The position numbers and the translations under genes are program-made. The notes beneath the pieces are model-generated. The model made no database searches and was not told the DNA's origin. It saw only the letters and a program-made list of their open reading frames with translations. A stretch of DNA of 63,785 nt from JBNFVY01 sp049943335 (lineage in GTDB: Bacteria > Pseudomonadota > Alphaproteobacteria > Rhodobacterales > Rhodobacteraceae): contig NZ_JBNFVY010000013.1 in assembly GCF_049943335.1 (NCBI RefSeq), forward strand, positions 1-63,785, in the 5' to 3' direction. Positions 35,720 through 44,878 of this stretch are shown here, in pieces. Within the stretch, counting starts at the first letter, position 1; each line of letters opens with the position of its first letter.

Positions 35720-37432
35720 TCACGACGCTTTGCGCCCAAGATCGAATTGCGCGCCATCGCCCACCGTGAAGCGTTCGACAAGGCGGTTCAGCTCTTGGGT
35801 GCCGTCGGCCAGGATCGAATTGGCGGCCGTCGTTTCTTCGAACATTGCGGCATTCATCTGGGTGACCGATTCCAGATCGTTGATGGCCTGGTTCGCCTCG
35901 TTCAGGCCGCGCGATTGCTCATGTGTCGACCTGGCGATCGAGCGCATCGACGAGGTGATCTTGTCAATCGCGCTCTGGATGCCTTCCAGCGCGGTGCCGG
36001 TGCTGTTGACCAGGTCCACGCCGTCGGTGATCTGGGCCACCGACGAACTGATCAACCCGTTGATCTGCTGGGCCGCATCGGACGAGCGCAGGGCCAGCGC
36101 GCGGACTTCCGAGGCCACAACGGAAAAGCCGCGCCCCGCTTCACCCGCGCGGGCCGCTTCCACGCCGGCGTTCAGGGCCAGCAGGTTGGTCTGAAAGGCG
36201 ATGTCGTCAATGACGCCGGTGATTTTCTGAATCTCTTTCGACGATTCTTCGATCCCGGCCATGGCGGTCACGGTTTTGGCCATGATGGCGGTGCCCGATG
36301 CCGCGTCGCTGCTGGTGGTGTCGGCCAGGGATTGGGCGCGTTCGGAATCCTGCGCAACCTGCTGGATGGTCTGCGTCAACTGGTTCAGCGAGGCCGCGAT
36401 TTCGGCCAGCGTCGCGGCTTGTCGTTCGGTCCGTGCGGAAAGATCGGTGGCGCTGACGGAAATTTCGACCGATTGCTGGCGGATCGTTCCCGATTGGCCG
36501 TGGACCGCGAACATGGCGTCCTGCAATTCTTCGGTTGCGGCGTTGAAATTGTCGCGCAGATCGCCAAATTCCGCCGCCAGCGGTTCGGTGATACGCGCAC
36601 TCAGATCGCCATTTGCAAGGCTGTCCAGCTTGCTGCGCAACACCGCCAGAAGGTGTTCGAGATCCGCGTTGCGTTCGGCGCGTTCGGCAATCGCGCGCTC
36701 TTGATCCTGTGCGCGTTCCTGGTCTGCCGCGCGCGCGGTGGCCCGCGCCTGGTCGGCTTCGGCGGCCAGGTCGGCGGCGCGTTTGACGGCGTGCTCGGCG
36801 TCTTTGCGCGCTTGCTCGGCGGCGGCTTTTTCGTCCTGCGCCTGGGCGACTGCCTGGCTTGCGCGCGCCATCGCATCCTCAAGCACGGCGTTTTTCTTTT
36901 CCCCCGACTGATGCAGTTTGAGCCGGCTGTGAATCGCGAACAACAGCGCTGCGGTTTCCATCACGACGATCACGGCGTGCATGGCTGTGCGGACGATATT
37001 GAACGCCAGATCGCTCGAGGGGTAGACCAGCGCGGGCATTGCAAATGTCAGGGCCAGGTGGTGCACCGCGATCGTGCCGGCGGCGAAGATTACCGGGCGC
37101 ATGCTGCTCATCATGACCAACGTCGCAAGCAGCGCGAAATAGAGCATATGGCTGTCGATCTGCAGCGGGTGGCCCATAAAGGCCGCGTTCAGCATGATCG
37201 CCTGACCCGTCAGCGCCTGCGCGGCAAGAATCCGCGGCGCCGGCCCGGTCCTTCGCGTGCAATAGAGCGCCAGCGCCGCAAACAGCAGCGATCCGATGGT
37301 GACAAGGATTTCATCCCGCCCGATCACCCAGCCGGCGGCGCTGACTGGCAGCGTCATGATCATGGCCAGACGCGCGACATTTTTCATCCCGCGTTGGCGT
37401 TCGTCTTCCAACGAAAGGTCTGCGTCAGACAT
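35720..37432 (-). CDS. Methyl-accepting chemotaxis protein with polytopic N-terminus
   Basis: A 570-residue chemoreceptor. Residues ~20-185 hold about six closely spaced membrane helices with no sizeable periplasmic domain. A coiled coil rich in Ala/Glu/Arg (~200-265) follows, then a HAMP-like segment (LDSLANGDLSARITEPL). The signalling domain has the conserved hairpin tip DIAFQTNLLALNAGVEAARAG (shown up to 20 residues as IAFQTNLLALNAGVEAARAG). Signals are probably sensed within the membrane or via a partner. The ATG at 37432 overlaps the upstream small gene by 8 bp, suggesting a two-gene unit. Confidence 0.92.
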   Translation of the reverse strand: MSDADLSLEDERQRGMKNVARLAMIMTLPVSAAGWVIGRDEILVTIGSLLFAALALYCTRRTGPAPRILAAQALTGQAIMLNAAFMGHPLQIDSHMLYFALLATLVMMSSMRPVIFAAGTIAVHHLALTFAMPALVYPSSDLAFNIVRTAMHAVIVVMETAALLFAIHSRLKLHQSGEKKNAVLEDAMARASQAVAQAQDEKAAAEQARKDAEHAVKRAADLAAEADQARATARAADQERAQDQERAIAERAERNADLEHLLAVLRSKLDSLANGDLSARITEPLAAEFGDLRDNFNAATEELQDAMFAVHGQSGTIRQQSVEISVSATDLSARTERQAATLAEIAASLNQLTQTIQQVAQDSERAQSLADTTSSDAASGTAIMAKTVTAMAGIEESSKEIQKITGVIDDIAFQTNLLALNAGVEAARAGEAGRGFSVVASEVRALALRSSDAAQQINGLISSSVAQITDGVDLVNSTGTALEGIQSAIDKITSSMRSIARSTHEQSRGLNEANQAINDLESVTQMNAAMFEETTAANSILADGTQELNRLVERFTVGDGAQFDLGRKAS

Positions 37433-37739
37433 CGGTGTTCCCTTCAAGACCACAGATTGCCGCCAGGGCGGCACTGTTTACGACGGCCCAGGCCCCGGCC
37501 TGCCTGGCGCGTTCAGAAAATTCCGGGTGGTTTGCCTGCGCGAAGGCGCCGAAAAGCGCCTGGTCCGGCCCGACCAGCCAGCCGCCCGCATCGGCCACGA
37601 CAACGCCCGCATCGCGCCACGGCGGCGTGATGACCAGCGCGGGGCCATCAAAGACGTCGCCCCGGCCGGACAGCGCCATCAACGGGGCGGTCGCCAGGGT
37701 CGCAAGAACGATCAGTAAAGGTGCCGTATGGTCACGCAT
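37425..37739 (-). CDS. Small exported/membrane-anchored protein overlapping the chemoreceptor gene
   Basis: A 104-residue protein of unrecognised family. The N-terminal hydrophobic stretch (APLLIVLATLATAPLMALSG) is a signal peptide or anchor. The rest includes ALVITPPWRDAGVVVADAGG and AGAWAVVNSAALAAICG. The last bases overlap the chemoreceptor ATG (ATGTCTGA), so the two are almost certainly translated together. This makes it a candidate accessory or sensor subunit, by context only. AGGAGG lies upstream of the ATG at 37739. Confidence 0.65.
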   Translation of the reverse strand: MRDHTAPLLIVLATLATAPLMALSGRGDVFDGPALVITPPWRDAGVVVADAGGWLVGPDQALFGAFAQANHPEFSERARQAGAWAVVNSAALAAICGLEGNTDV

Positions 37740-37834
37740 GAAACCTCCTGGAGCAGGAGCTGTTTCTAGGGCCCACAGATTACGAAGTGGATAACGCGGC
37801 CGCACCGAAAAGGGCGGATCGGCCCCGAGTCCGG

Positions 37835-40800
37835 CTATTCCAATTCGATCAACAGGTCTTTGGCGTCGATTTGTGCACCGGGCGCGACATGCACCGCTTT
37901 GACGGTGGCGTCGCGGTCGGCATGCAGGCCGGTTTCCATTTTCATCGCTTCGATGGTCAGCAGCATGTCGCCCTTTACGACCTTGGCGCCGGGCAGGACG
38001 GCCACGCTGGCCACCACGCCGGGCATCGGGGCGCCGACGTGGTTGGCGTTGCCGACTTCGGCCTTGGGACGGGCCGCGACACTGGCCTTGGACTTGCGAT
38101 CGGGCACGCGAATGGTCCGGGGCTGGCCGTTGAGTTCGAAGAACACCTTGGCTTCGCCTTCGTCATTGGTTTCGGCCTGCGCCTGACAGCGGATTTCCAG
38201 CGTCACGCCGGGGTCGATGGACACCGAAATTTCTTCGCCCGGTACCATGCCATAAAAGAAGTTCTTGGTGGGCAGGGTGCGCACGGGGCCATAGATTTCG
38301 TGGCGCGCGACGTAATCGGTAAAGACCGTGGGGTACATCAGGTAGCCATTGAAGTCTTCATCGTCGAAATCCACGTCTTCGAATTTGGCTGCCAGATCCT
38401 TGCGCGTGGCGTCCAGATCGACGGGGGCGAGATGCTTGCCGGGGCGCTCGGTCGCGGGTTTTTCGTCTTTCAGCACCTTGGCCACGATGGCGTCGGGAAA
38501 GCCGCCCGGGGGCTGGCCCAGGTTGCCGCGCATCATGTCGATGACGCTGTCGGGAAAGGCCACGTCGATGTCGGGGTCTTCGACCTGCGCGCGCGTCAGC
38601 CCCTGGCTGACCATCATCAGGGCCATGTCGCCGACCACTTTGGACGACGGCGTCACCTTGACGATATCGCCGAACATCATGTTCACGCTGGCATAGGCCT
38701 GGGCCACTTCGTGCCAACGCTCTTCCAGGCCAAGGCTGCGGGCCTGCGCCTTGAGGTTGGTGAACTGGCCGCCGGGCATTTCGTGCAGGTAAACTTCCGA
38801 CGCGGGGGCTTCCAGCCCGCTTTCAAAGGCGGCGTACTGTTGGCGCACGCCTTCCCAGTAGTTGCTGATTTCGCGGATGGCGGCGATGCTGAGCCCGGTG
38901 TTGCGGTCCGAAAAGCGCAAGCTTTCCACGATCGATCCCAGGCACGGCTGCGAGGTGCCGCCCGAAAACGCGTCCATCGCCGCATCGATCGCATCGACAC
39001 CGGCGTCGGCGGCGGCCAGAACGGTGGCCGCCGACACGCCGCTGGTGTCATGCGTGTGAAAGTGGATCGGCAGGCCGACCTCTTCTTTCAGGGCCTTGAT
39101 CAGGGCGCGCGCCTGCAGCGGTTTCAAAAGCCCCGCCATGTCCTTGAGCCCCAGGACATGCGCGCCGGCAGCGCGCAGTTCGTTGCCCATGCCGACATAG
39201 TATTTCAGATCATACTTGGCGCGGGTGGGGTCCAGCAGGTCGCCGGTGTAACAGATCGTGCCTTCGCAGACCTTGTTCGCATCGATCACCGCGTCCATCG
39301 CGACGCGCATGTTTTCCACCCAGTTCAGGCTGTCGAACACGCGAAACACGTCAACGCCGCTTTGCGCCGCGCGCGCCACAAAGGATTGCACCACGTTGTC
39401 AGGGTAGTTGGTATAGCCCACCCCGTTCGAGCCGCGCAGCAGCATCTGGGTCATCAGGTTGGGCATGGCGGCGCGCAGATCGCGCAGGCGCTGCCAGGGG
39501 CATTCCTGCAAGAACCGATACGCCACGTCAAAGGTTGCGCCGCCCCAGCATTCCACGCTGAAAAGCTGCGGCAGGTTCGCACTATAGGCGGGGGCCACGC
39601 GGATCATGTCGATTGAACGCATCCGGGTCGCCAGAAGCGATTGGTGCCCGTCGCGCATGGTGGTGTCGGTGATCAGCAGTTGTTTTTGCGCCGCCATCCA
39701 GTCGGCCACCGCTTGCGGTCCCTTTTCCAGCAGCAGGTTGCGCGTGCCGGGGATCGGGTCGCCCTGCGGGATCGGGGCCGTGGGCTGGCGCGCGTCAGCG
39801 GGCGGCTTGGGGCGGCCCGCGGTTTCGGGATGCCCGTTCACGGTAATATCGGCAAGGTAGGTCAGGATCTTGGTCGCCCGGTCGCGGCGGGGGCGAAAGT
39901 TGAACAGCTCGGGCGTCTCGTCGATGAACTTGGTGTGGTATTCATAGTTCAGAAAGGTCGGGTGTTTGAGCAGGTTGATCACGAAGTCGATGTTGGTGGA
40001 CACGCCGCGGATACGAAATTCGCGCAAAGCGCGGTCCATGCGGGCAATCGCGGCCTCGGGGGTGCGCGCCCATGCGGTGACCTTGGTCAGCAGACTGTCA
40101 TAATAGCGCGTGATCACGGCGCCCGAATAGGCGGTGCCACCGTCCAGGCGGATGCCCATGCCCGTGGCGCTGCGATAGGTGGTGATCCGGCCATAGTCGG
40201 GGATGAAATTGTTGGTCGGGTCTTCGGTCGTCACGCGACATTGCAGCGCATGGCCGTCCAGGTGCACATCATACTGGCTGGCCACGCCGGTGGCTTCGGT
40301 CAGCGATTTGCCCTCGGCGATCAGGATCTGGGCGCGCACGATGTCGACGCCGGTGACCTCTTCGGTGACGGTGTGTTCGACCTGCACGCGGGGGTTCACT
40401 TCGATGAAATAGAACTTGCCCGTGGTCATATCCATCAGGAATTCCACGGTGCCGGCGCATTCGTAATTCACGTGTTCGCAGATTTTCTTGCCAAGGTTGC
40501 ACAGTTCTTCGCGCTGGGCGGCGGAAAGATAGGGGGCGGGGGCGCGTTCGACGACCTTTTGATTGCGCCGCTGGACCGAACAGTCGCGTTCATAGAGGTG
40601 ATAGATGTTGCCGTGCGTGTCGCCGAGGATCTGCACTTCGACGTGGCGCGCCTTGAGGATCATCTTTTCCAGATAACCTTCGCCGTTGCCAAAGGCGGCC
40701 TCGGCCTCGCGCCGGCCTTCGCGCACCTTGTCGGCCAGTTCGTCGGCATTCATGATCGGGCGCATGCCGCGCCCGCCCCCGCCCCAGGACGCCTTGAGCA

Positions 40801-41275
40801 TCAGCGGATAGCCGATTTGCTCGGCCTCTTTGGCGATTGCGGTCATGTCATCGCCCAGAACTTCGGTGGCGGGGATCACCGGTACGCCGGCCTGGATGGC
40901 CACCTTGCGGGCGCTGGCCTTGTCGCCAAGCGCGCGCATGGTTTCGGCCCTGGGGCCGATGAAGGTGATGCCGTTGTCCACACAGGCGTCGACAAAGGCG
41001 GGGTTTTCGGACAACAGGCCATAGCCGGGATGGATTGCGTCGGCGCCGCTGGCCTTGGCCACGCGGATGATTTCGTCAATCGACAGATAGGCTGCGACCG
41101 GGCCCATGCCCTCGCCGATCCGATATGCCTCGTCTGCCTTGAACCGGTGCAGCGACAGCTTGTCTTCTTCGGCGTAGATCGCGACGGTCTTTTTGCCCAT
41201 TTCGTTGGCGGCGCGCATGATGCGAATGGCGATTTCGCCGCGGTTCGCGATAAGGATCTTCTGGAATTCCGGCAT
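37835..41275 (-). CDS. pyc: Pyruvate carboxylase
   Basis: An 1146-residue single-chain enzyme making oxaloacetate from pyruvate, bicarbonate and ATP. Biotin carboxylase is residues 1-~460 (KILIANRGEIAIRIMRAANE, SWGGGGRGMRP). The DRE-TIM-like carboxyltransferase follows (DTTMRDGHQSLLATRMRS, HTHDTSGVSAATVLAAADAG). A tetramerisation region and C-terminal biotinyl domain complete it, with EAMKMETG and biotinylated Lys1112. I chose the ATG at 41275 (MPEFQKILI). Anaplerosis next to propionate metabolism fits growth on C3 acids. Confidence 0.97.
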   Translation of the reverse strand: MPEFQKILIANRGEIAIRIMRAANEMGKKTVAIYAEEDKLSLHRFKADEAYRIGEGMGPVAAYLSIDEIIRVAKASGADAIHPGYGLLSENPAFVDACVDNGITFIGPRAETMRALGDKASARKVAIQAGVPVIPATEVLGDDMTAIAKEAEQIGYPLMLKASWGGGGRGMRPIMNADELADKVREGRREAEAAFGNGEGYLEKMILKARHVEVQILGDTHGNIYHLYERDCSVQRRNQKVVERAPAPYLSAAQREELCNLGKKICEHVNYECAGTVEFLMDMTTGKFYFIEVNPRVQVEHTVTEEVTGVDIVRAQILIAEGKSLTEATGVASQYDVHLDGHALQCRVTTEDPTNNFIPDYGRITTYRSATGMGIRLDGGTAYSGAVITRYYDSLLTKVTAWARTPEAAIARMDRALREFRIRGVSTNIDFVINLLKHPTFLNYEYHTKFIDETPELFNFRPRRDRATKILTYLADITVNGHPETAGRPKPPADARQPTAPIPQGDPIPGTRNLLLEKGPQAVADWMAAQKQLLITDTTMRDGHQSLLATRMRSIDMIRVAPAYSANLPQLFSVECWGGATFDVAYRFLQECPWQRLRDLRAAMPNLMTQMLLRGSNGVGYTNYPDNVVQSFVARAAQSGVDVFRVFDSLNWVENMRVAMDAVIDANKVCEGTICYTGDLLDPTRAKYDLKYYVGMGNELRAAGAHVLGLKDMAGLLKPLQARALIKALKEEVGLPIHFHTHDTSGVSAATVLAAADAGVDAIDAAMDAFSGGTSQPCLGSIVESLRFSDRNTGLSIAAIREISNYWEGVRQQYAAFESGLEAPASEVYLHEMPGGQFTNLKAQARSLGLEERWHEVAQAYASVNMMFGDIVKVTPSSKVVGDMALMMVSQGLTRAQVEDPDIDVAFPDSVIDMMRGNLGQPPGGFPDAIVAKVLKDEKPATERPGKHLAPVDLDATRKDLAAKFEDVDFDDEDFNGYLMYPTVFTDYVARHEIYGPVRTLPTKNFFYGMVPGEEISVSIDPGVTLEIRCQAQAETNDEGEAKVFFELNGQPRTIRVPDRKSKASVAARPKAEVGNANHVGAPMPGVVASVAVLPGAKVVKGDMLLTIEAMKMETGLHADRDATVKAVHVAPGAQIDAKDLLIELE

Positions 41276-41797
41276 GGCGGTGGGGTCCGTGTGTTCAGGG
41301 CGTTTTTGCTGCGAGTGCACGGTGGCCAAGGTAGCGAGTTTCCGCCTGCGGTAAACAGGCGAATGGACAAAGTGTCGCTGCCAGCGCCCGGCAAAGCCGC
41401 TTTTGCCCGCCTGTTCAGGAAATGAGAGCGCTAACGGCGGCGGGGTTCAGTGTTTTTTGGGCCAGTAGTGGTCTGGGCGGCCAGCCGTAGAGGCAATAAT
41501 GAAGACAATCATCTGGGAAATCACACAGGGGAACGGGCGACGCAGTGGGCCACGCCCTGCCCATTTGGACCGCGCAGGCGCGCATGTCCGGGCGCAGCAA
41601 CGCTTCGGCCCCGGTTTCGCCCCCGCAATTTCGGCATCGGCGGCGCTGGCCAAGTGCTCTGGCGATAAGTGGGCGTTTTGCGGGCGATTTCAGCGCTTTG
41701 GGCAGCGCCTCCCAGATCGCTGCCAGATCACCGCGCCCCGCGAACAGAGTGTGAACACGCCCTTTTGTTTTGGCGCGGGGGGCGCTATGTTGGCGCA
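41276..41797. other. Intergenic region between pyc and uvrD
   Basis: A divergent gap of about 520 bp holding the promoters of pyc (minus) and the helicase (plus). A minus-strand frame at 41415-41837 contains a CRNCGGE cysteine pair and a partly hydrophobic end, but overlaps the helicase start and matches nothing reliably. I call no gene. Confidence 0.4.
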
Positions 41798-44167
41798 ATG
41801 AGCAGTTTCGATGAAAGCGACGCCTTCGAGGCGGCAAGCGTCCCGCTGTCGCAGCGCGCCATGATGGGTCGCGCCGCGCCCTATCTGGACGAATTGAACC
41901 CCGCGCAGCGCGCGGCGGTCGAAGCGCTGGATGGCCCGGTGCTGATGCTGGCGGGCGCGGGCACCGGCAAGACCAAGGCGCTGACGGCGCGCATCGCGCA
42001 TCTGCTGAACACCGGGCGGGCGCGCCCGAATGAAATCCTGGCCGTGACCTTTACCAACAAGGCCGCGCGCGAGATGAAAGACCGCGTGGGCCGCCTGATG
42101 GGCCAGACGGTCGAAGGCATGCCGTGGCTGGGCACGTTCCACGCGGTCTGCGTCAGGCTGCTGCGCCGCCACGCCGAATTGGTAGGGCTGAAGTCGAACT
42201 TTACCATTCTGGACACGGACGATCAGATAAGGCTGCTGAAACAATTACTTGTGGCCGCGAATATCGACGACAAGCGGTGGCCTGCCCGCCAGTTGGCCGG
42301 GATCATCGACCAGTGGAAAAACCGCGCCTGGACCCCGGACAAGGTGCCTTCGGGCGAAGGATCGGCGTTCAATTCCATGGGGGTTGAGCTCTATGCGCAG
42401 TATCAGGCGCGGCTGAAGGTGCTGAACGCGGTGGATTTCGGCGACCTGTTGCTGCATGTGGTCACGATTTTCCAAACCCATCAGGACGTGCTGGAACAGT
42501 ACCAGCGCTGGTTCAAATACATCCTGGTCGACGAATACCAGGATACGAACGTGGCGCAATACCTGTGGCTGCGGCTGCTGGCGGGCGGGCACAAGAACAT
42601 CTGTTGCGTGGGCGATGACGATCAGTCGATCTATGGCTGGCGCGGCGCCGAAGTGGGCAACATCCTGCGGTTCGAAAAGGATTTTCCGGGCGCTGTGGTG
42701 GTGCGGCTGGAACAGAATTACCGCTCGACCCCGCATATCCTGAAGGCTGCGTCGGGGGTGATCGCGGGCAACACGGGCCGTCTGGGCAAGGATCTGTGGA
42801 CCGAGGTCGAGGCCGGCGAAAAGGTCCGCCTGATCGGCCATTGGGACGGCGAGGAAGAGGCGCGCTGGATCGGCGAAGAGATCGAGGCGATGCAGACCGG
42901 CACGCGCGGCATGCGGGCGTTTTCGCTGGATGACATGGCGATTCTGGTGCGCGCCAGCCACCAGATGCGCGCCTTCGAAGACCGCTTTCTGACCATCGGT
43001 CTGCCCTATCGCGTGATCGGCGGGCCGCGGTTTTACGAACGGCTCGAGATCCGCGACGCGATGGCCTATTTCCGCGTTTCGGTCAGCCCCGATGACGATC
43101 TGGCGTTCGAACGGATCATCAACACCCCCAAACGCGGTGTGGGCGACAAGGCCTTGCAGACGATCCAGCGCATGGCGCGCGACAATGGCGTGTCGCTGGT
43201 GAATGGCGCGGCGCTGGCGGTCGAACAGGGCGCGTTGTCGGGCAAGGCCAAGACCGAAGTGGCCCGTCTGATCGGGCAGCTGTCGATCTGGGGCCGGGCG
43301 GCGGGCGACGACGCGCAGAGCCACATTGAACTGGCCGAGCAGATTCTAGAGGAATCTGGCTATACGGCGATGTGGCAAAACGACAAGACGCCCGAAGCGC
43401 CGGGGCGGCTGGAAAACCTGAAGGAACTGGTCAAGGCACTGGAATCCTTTGAAAACCTGCAAGGGTTTCTTGAACACGTTGCGCTGATCATGGACAACGA
43501 ACAGGACGACGGCGGTGCCAAGGTCAGCATCATGACATTGCACGGCGCGAAGGGCCTGGAATTTCCGGCGGTGTTTCTGCCGGGGTGGGAAGACGGGCTG
43601 TTCCCGTCGCAACGCAGCATGGATGAAAGCGGGCTCAAGGGGCTCGAAGAAGAGCGCCGGCTGGCCTATGTGGGCATCACCCGCGCCGAAGAACTGTGCA
43701 CCATCAGCTTTGCCGCCAACCGGCGCGTTTATGGCCAGTGGCAGTCGGCGCTGCCCAGCCGGTTTATCGACGAATTGCCCGAAGAGCATGTGGATGTGCT
43801 GACGCCGCCGGGGCTCTATGGCGGGGGCTATGGGGCGGCGGCGCCGTCGGGATTCGGCTCAAATATCGAAGACAAGGTCGCCAGCGCGAATGTCTACAAT
43901 TCGCCCGGCTGGAAACGGCTGCAAAAACGCAGTGGCCAACGGGGCACCAGCCAGCCGTCCGAAGCGCGCAACATCACCATCGACATGGCGGCCAGTTCAT
44001 CCTTTACCGCTGGCGATCGCGTGTTTCACACCAAGTTCGGCTACGGCACGATTTTGGGGATCGAAGGCGACAAGCTGGACATCGAATTTGAGCGCGCAGG
44101 CGCCAAGAAAGTCGTGTCCAAGTTCGTTGTGCCGGCCGACCGGGCCGGAGACGATATACCATTTTGA
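41798..44167 (+). CDS. uvrD: UvrD/PcrA-type ATP-dependent DNA helicase
   Basis: A 789-residue superfamily 1A 3'-5' helicase. It has the Q-motif LNPAQRAAVEALDGPVLML, motif I AGAGTGKTKALTARIAHLL, motif Ia FTNKAAREMKDRV, motif II VDEYQDTN, motif III VGDDDQSIYGWRGAEV, motif IV LEQNYRS, motif V MTLHGAKGLEFPAVF and motif VI YVGITRAEE. The C-terminus has the PcrA-like tail FHTKFGYGTILGIEGDKL. It acts in mismatch/excision repair or replication restart. I chose the ATG at 41798. Confidence 0.94.
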   Translation: MSSFDESDAFEAASVPLSQRAMMGRAAPYLDELNPAQRAAVEALDGPVLMLAGAGTGKTKALTARIAHLLNTGRARPNEILAVTFTNKAAREMKDRVGRLMGQTVEGMPWLGTFHAVCVRLLRRHAELVGLKSNFTILDTDDQIRLLKQLLVAANIDDKRWPARQLAGIIDQWKNRAWTPDKVPSGEGSAFNSMGVELYAQYQARLKVLNAVDFGDLLLHVVTIFQTHQDVLEQYQRWFKYILVDEYQDTNVAQYLWLRLLAGGHKNICCVGDDDQSIYGWRGAEVGNILRFEKDFPGAVVVRLEQNYRSTPHILKAASGVIAGNTGRLGKDLWTEVEAGEKVRLIGHWDGEEEARWIGEEIEAMQTGTRGMRAFSLDDMAILVRASHQMRAFEDRFLTIGLPYRVIGGPRFYERLEIRDAMAYFRVSVSPDDDLAFERIINTPKRGVGDKALQTIQRMARDNGVSLVNGAALAVEQGALSGKAKTEVARLIGQLSIWGRAAGDDAQSHIELAEQILEESGYTAMWQNDKTPEAPGRLENLKELVKALESFENLQGFLEHVALIMDNEQDDGGAKVSIMTLHGAKGLEFPAVFLPGWEDGLFPSQRSMDESGLKGLEEERRLAYVGITRAEELCTISFAANRRVYGQWQSALPSRFIDELPEEHVDVLTPPGLYGGGYGAAAPSGFGSNIEDKVASANVYNSPGWKRLQKRSGQRGTSQPSEARNITIDMAASSSFTAGDRVFHTKFGYGTILGIEGDKLDIEFERAGAKKVVSKFVVPADRAGDDIPF

Positions 44168-44582
44168 CAGGCCCGCCGGCGGTGTGATCCCCGGGCGATG
44201 CTGCGCCGGCGCGGCAAGAACGCGCGGTGTTCGCAAATCTGGTCGCGCTCAGAGCGATGGTTTTTGGCCAATGGACTCGCTTCGCGCTGTGCCATTTCCG
44301 CCGGTCGTAACTTGCCGAGTTGCCAAGGCAATCGCGATGTGCCCCGGCAACCGGTCGCCCGCACAGGCGCGATCACGGCCCGCCGACCCGCAATGCTGCT
44401 GCGCCGGCAAAGGTCAGGCGCGCGCGTTTGCCCGATCAACCATTCCACGCGATTTCAGCACACCCGGTCAGGCGCGAATGGTCGGCGCGCGGGCGCAAAG
44501 CCCACTTTGCAGGCGAATGAACCGACGCGGACAGGGGGAAGGGGGGCTGGGATGACAGTATGCCGAAAAAACAAAATGCCGG
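44168..44582. other. Non-coding GC-rich stretch after uvrD
   Basis: About 415 bp between the helicase stop and the last CcsR-like sRNA, converging from both sides. I see no gene, no clear terminator for uvrD and no RNA motif. Frames through it are background. Confidence 0.4.
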
Positions 44583-44629
44583 AAAAACAAAAAGCGGCAG
44601 CGTCAGGGAGGAGGAAGACGCCGCCGCTT
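44583..44629 (-). terminator. Rho-independent terminator of the DUF1127/CcsR-like operon
   Basis: A 13-bp stem with 12-nt loop at 44592-44629 (minus strand), followed by TTT-G-TTTTT at 44591-44583. It doubles as hairpin 2 of the third sRNA. Confidence 0.85.
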
Positions 44630-44670
44630 GAGTTCACGACGCTCTCAGGGAGGAGGAGAGAGAGCACCGA
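44583..44670 (-). ncRNA. CcsR-like sRNA, third unit (C) with terminator
   Basis: Two hairpins read on the minus strand. Hairpin 1 has stem GCTCTC/GAGAGC (44665-44660 with 44646-44641). Hairpin 2 has a 13-bp stem (44629-44617 with 44604-44592), fully paired if one G-U is allowed. Each loop carries CCTCCTCCC. Hairpin 2 is followed by a T-rich run (44591-44583), making it the operon's intrinsic terminator. This matches the CcsR/cuckoo RNAs processed from the DUF1127 transcript in R. sphaeroides. Confidence 0.82.
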
Positions 44671-44696
44671 ACTGTTTGGGGCCGTAGCCCGAATTT

Positions 44697-44770
44697 CTGC
44701 GGAGACGTCAGGGAGGAGGAAGACGCCGCCGCAAATATACGATCCAAAGGGAGGAGGAGGACCGTATTTC
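44697..44770 (-). ncRNA. CcsR-like sRNA, second unit (B)
   Basis: Hairpin 1 is ATACGGTCC/GGATCGTAT (44767-44759 with 44745-44737), fully paired with one G-U. Hairpin 2 is GCGGCGGCGTC/GACGTCTCCGC (44732-44722 with 44709-44699), with one mismatch and one G-U. Both loops display CCTCCTCCC, complementary to GGAGG ribosome-binding sites. The two hairpins are 4 nt apart. A C(UACG)G tetraloop stem (44090-type GGGC/GCCC at 44690-44679) separates it from the third unit. Confidence 0.82.
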
Positions 44771-44799
44771 TGATGGAAAGACCAAGCCTTTCCGAAGAA

Positions 44800-44870
44800 G
44801 CGCGACGACATCAGGGAGGAGGAGAGATGCCGCCGCTATACCCGACCCAAAGGGAGGAGGAGGGTCGAAT
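44800..44870 (-). ncRNA. CcsR-like sRNA, first unit (A)
   Basis: It starts 12 nt after the DUF1127 stop. Hairpin 1 is CGACCC/GGGTCG (44867-44862 with 44848-44843). Hairpin 2 is GCGGCGGCATC/GATGTCGTCGC (44836-44826 with 44812-44802), fully paired with two G-U. Each loop carries CCTCCTCCC. A separate GGAAAG/CTTTCC hairpin (44793-44775) divides it from the second unit and may guide RNase processing. Confidence 0.82.
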
Positions 44871-44878
44871 GAGAAACC

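Noticed and set aside
41415..41837. Minus-strand frame of 140 codons with CRNCGGE, considered as a small zinc-ribbon/DUF983-type gene, possibly frameshifted
   Set aside because: The similarity is vague, the frame overlaps the helicase start, and no single frame carries both the cysteine pair and a proper membrane region. Not strong enough to call.
44583..44870. Repeated GGGAGGAGGA blocks looked at first like a CRISPR array or a string of ribosome-binding sites on the plus strand
   Set aside because: The repeats are short, lie in loops between complementary arms, come in two-hairpin units, and on the minus strand match the CcsR/cuckoo RNA design. No unique spacers or following start codons fit the other readings.
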